A stretch of DNA of 7,006 nt from an uncultured Lachnospiraceae bacterium (GTDB lineage: Bacteria > Bacillota > Clostridia > Lachnospirales > Lachnospiraceae), in assembly GCA_947178465.1 (NCBI GenBank), contig CAMWYL010000170.1:1-7006 (forward strand). Direction: 5' to 3'. Shown in pieces: positions 5,495 to 7,006 of the stretch. The stretch's first letter is position 1; each line of letters starts with the position of its first letter. Made by a program: the position numbers and the translations under genes. The notes below the pieces were generated by a model. It did not search any database. It had not been told where the DNA came from and was given only the letters and a program-made list of their open reading frames with translations.

Positions 5495-5859
5495 GTAAAT
5501 ATCAGAAAAGCGATGAAGAGAGACAGTAGGTATCGGGAAATGCTACAGAGAATCCCATGGCGCAATACCGCGCCGGCTGAGAAGGGATGCAGGGAACGAT
5601 ATTCTGAGTAATCAGAGTTCCGGTGACGGAATCGAATAAAGCCTTGGAGCTGCATACCGACTGCACGGGAATGTGTTGAGACTATGCTGGGAGTGCCCAT
5701 TACAGCACCAGAGTATCGATATACTATCCGTACTTTCATTATGCCGGAGCGGCGTGTATCTGTACTTGTAAAGGTCTGTGCCGTGAGGTATGGATGAACT
5801 GAGGTGGTACCACGGAATCAAATATGAATCCCGTCCTTGGAAACAGGGGCGGTTTTTTT
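5495..5859 (+). ncRNA. T-box leader (tRNA-sensing riboswitch) of lysS
   Basis: The leader has the family elements in order. Stem I begins near GATGAAGAGAGACAGTA (5513-5528), with GGTATCG (5529-5535) pairing CGATATT (5597-5603), TGC/GCA, ATCCC/GGGAT, an AGAGA bulge (5537-5560 region) and GCTGAGA. Then follow GGAGCTGC (5646-5653); a stem II pseudoknot in which TGGG (5688-5691) pairs CCCA (5696-5699) while GTG (5693-5695) pairs CAC (5706-5708); and hairpin AGTAT/ATACT (5712-5725). The T-box core is AGGTGGTACCACGG (5802-5815), whose bulge TGGTACC (5805-5811) offers TGGT to the tRNA ACCA end. The antiterminator pairs CTGAGG (5799-5804) with CCTTGG (5835-5840) and ACGG (5812-5815) with CCGT (5831-5834). 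Uncharged tRNA would favour this fold and allow readthrough. The specifier codon could not be assigned with confidence; a lysine codon is expected from the downstream gene. Confidence 0.93.
5831..5859 (+). terminator. T-box regulated intrinsic terminator
   Basis: CCGTCCTT (5831-5838) pairs with AGGGGCGG (5845-5852) around a GGAAAC loop, followed by seven T (5853-5859). Its 5' arm is the same sequence used by the T-box antiterminator, so the two folds are mutually exclusive. Confidence 0.92.
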
Positions 5860-5867
5860 ATGCACAC

Positions 5868-5909
5868 GCCGATGCAGAGGAAATATGCCACTAAAAGTGG
5901 CGCATCGGC
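5868..5909 (+). repeat. Compound hairpin in the lysS 5' untranslated region
   Basis: GCCGATGC (5868-5875) pairs perfectly with GCATCGGC (5902-5909). Inside, GCCACT (5887-5892) pairs with AGTGGC (5896-5901) around an AAA loop. The two helices are directly continuous on the 3' side, with an 11-nt bulge AGAGGAAATAT (5876-5886) on the 5' side. No T-run follows, so it is not a terminator. It lies after the T-box terminator and would be present only in readthrough transcripts. It could be a dispersed repeat or a translation-level control element. Confidence 0.6.
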
Positions 5910-5983
5910 GGCGCGCAAGCAACTCGATTGTTAAAAATACCATCGCCCCCGAAAGCAAAATAATTTTAAGAAGGGAATGGTAA
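5885..5983 (+). CDS. Possible 32-codon upstream ORF before lysS
   Basis: ATG 5885 opens a frame of 32 codons ending at TAA 5981-5983, only 6 nt before the lysS ATG. AGAGG (5876-5880) lies 4 nt before the start, within the bulge of the compound hairpin, and the start codon touches the inner stem. The peptide begins MPLKVAHRRR, is strongly basic and has no recognisable domain. It may be a regulatory leader ORF or simply a chance frame across a structured repeat; expression is unproven. Confidence 0.25.
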   Translation: MPLKVAHRRRASNSIVKNTIAPESKIILRREW

Positions 5984-5989
5984 GGAAAA

Positions 5990-7006
5990 ATGAGCAATGA
6001 AAGGATTTTTGCGGACAGAATGGCAAAGCTGGAATATGTGAGGGGGCTTGTAAACCCATATCCTGAGCGGTTTGAAAGGACACATGAAATCTGTGAGGTG
6101 CCTGCGCTGGCAGAGGGAACGGATGGCGTGAGAACCGCGGGGAGAGTGATGTCCATGCGGAAAATGGGTAAAATGAGCTTTATCCATATCGCGGATGTGT
6201 ATGGGCGGCTTCAGATTGTCTCCAAGCGGGACGTGCTAGGGGAGAACGCCTATACATTTTTGAAGAAGGGCTTTGACATCGGGGATTTTCTGGGTGTTGT
6301 GGGCGAGGTGTTTACGACGCAGGCGGGAGAGAAGTCTCTTCTGGCGCATGAGATAGCGTTTCTGGGAAAGGCATATCGGCCGTTGCCGGAAAAGTTCCAT
6401 GGTATCACGGATACGGAAATCTGTTACCGTCAGCGGTATCTGGATTTGTGTATGAATGAGGAGACAAGGGAGCGTTTCCTGAAGAAGTCGCTGTTTGTGA
6501 GGGAAGTCAGGAGATATCTGGAGGATAACGGGTATATGGAGATTGAGCCGCCGATTTTGACGGACCATCCGTCAGGCGCGGCCGCAAGGCCGTTTGTCTC
6601 GCACCACAATGCGCTTGACATGGAGGTTTATCTGCGAATTGCACCGGAGACCTATCTGAAAAGGGCGATTGTCGGCGGATTTACCAAGGTGTTTGAATTT
6701 GCAAGATGCTTTCGCAATGAGGGCATGGATGCGACGCATTTGCAGGATTTTACAATGCTGGAGGGGTACTGCGCATACTACAATTACAGGGACAATATGC
6801 GGTTTTTGCAGGATATGCTGACCGCCGTGATCACAAAGCTGTGGGGAACGCCGATCATTGAGGTAAACGGACGGGCAATTGACTTCTCGGGAGAGTGGGA
6901 GGTTGTTTCCTTTCGCGAGATAGTTCTTCGTGCTTGCGGAATCGATATCGACCGATATATGACCGCGGAGGAGCTGCTTGCAGCAATAGCGGCGAAAGGA
7001 ATCGAT
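5990..7006 (+). CDS. lysS: Lysyl-tRNA synthetase, class II (5' part, runs off window)
   Basis: Cytoplasmic enzyme that charges tRNA-Lys with lysine using ATP. The first 339 codons are present and the frame is open at the right edge; class II LysRS is usually about 490-510 aa, so roughly a third including motif 3 is missing. ATG 5990 follows TAAGGA (5981-5986). The N-terminal part has PYPERF (23-28); the OB-fold anticodon-binding domain spans about 46-125. Then come YRQRYLDL (146-153), motif 1 around KKSLFVREVRRYLEDNGYMEIEPPIL (165-190), SGAAARPFVSHHNALD (195-210), YLRIAPETYLKRAIVGG (214-230), and motif 2 FARCFRNEGMDATHLQDFTMLEGY (237-260). These blocks identify LysRS rather than AspRS or AsnRS. 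The motif 2 loop reads HLQDFT where most bacterial enzymes have HNPEFT, and SGAAARPF replaces GGAxARPF. It may be a clade-specific form or a second paralogue. Expression is controlled by the T-box leader upstream. Confidence 0.95.
   Translation, partial: MSNERIFADRMAKLEYVRGLVNPYPERFERTHEICEVPALAEGTDGVRTAGRVMSMRKMGKMSFIHIADVYGRLQIVSKRDVLGENAYTFLKKGFDIGDFLGVVGEVFTTQAGEKSLLAHEIAFLGKAYRPLPEKFHGITDTEICYRQRYLDLCMNEETRERFLKKSLFVREVRRYLEDNGYMEIEPPILTDHPSGAAARPFVSHHNALDMEVYLRIAPETYLKRAIVGGFTKVFEFARCFRNEGMDATHLQDFTMLEGYCAYYNYRDNMRFLQDMLTAVITKLWGTPIIEVNGRAIDFSGEWEVVSFREIVLRACGIDIDRYMTAEELLAAIAAKGID

Noticed and set aside
5363..5611. 82-codon + strand frame across the tandem repeat, promoter and T-box
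   Set aside because: It runs over a tandem repeat, a near-perfect promoter and structured RNA, has no start-site signals, and its repeated YENA stretches simply reflect the DNA repeat.
5344..5739. Minus-strand frames opposite the repeat and T-box
   Set aside because: They show serine/leucine-rich low-complexity translation of repeat and structured RNA, with no domain or ribosome site.

Overview
The window looks like a chromosomal segment from a Clostridia member, most likely Lachnospiraceae or a close relative. This rests on moderate GC content, strong AGGAGG-type ribosome binding sites, sigma-A-like promoters, a T-box leader before an aminoacyl-tRNA synthetase gene, and the protein families seen. 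Almost everything is on the + strand. The genus assignment is inference; no database search was possible.

Layout. (1) 1-174: 3' end of a small unrecognised gene, followed by a strong hairpin around its stop codon (157-188). (2) 206-1774: a two-component system, a LytTR-type response regulator followed by a short GHKL histidine kinase with one membrane segment and no visible sensor domain. (3) 1783-1852: a compact control region with two 21-bp-spaced direct repeats resembling LytTR half-sites, an intrinsic terminator, and a promoter whose -35 hexamer lies in the terminator loop. (4) 1877-5347: a tightly packed ABC-2 type exporter operon of four genes, with two paralogous ATPases (the first degenerate in its Q- and H-loops) and two six-helix permeases. 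Three successive genes overlap or nearly overlap. (5) 5348-5460: no gene; an imperfect 26-28 bp tandem repeat of about three units. (6) 5459-5859: near-consensus promoter and a full T-box leader ending in an intrinsic terminator. (7) 5868-5983: a compound hairpin and a possible 32-codon upstream ORF. (8) 5990-7006: 5' part of a class II lysyl-tRNA synthetase gene that runs off the window.

How the parts may work together. The kinase phosphorylates the regulator, whose LytTR domain would bind direct repeats. The best repeat candidate sits just upstream of the ABC operon promoter, so the exporter is the likely target. Because the kinase has almost no extracytoplasmic part, the signal may come from elsewhere, possibly from the transporter. 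The lysS unit is separate: its T-box should terminate transcription when the cognate tRNA is charged and read through when it is uncharged. The most interesting points are the degenerate/canonical ATPase pair, the terminator-promoter-operator overlap, and the unusual lysS leader.
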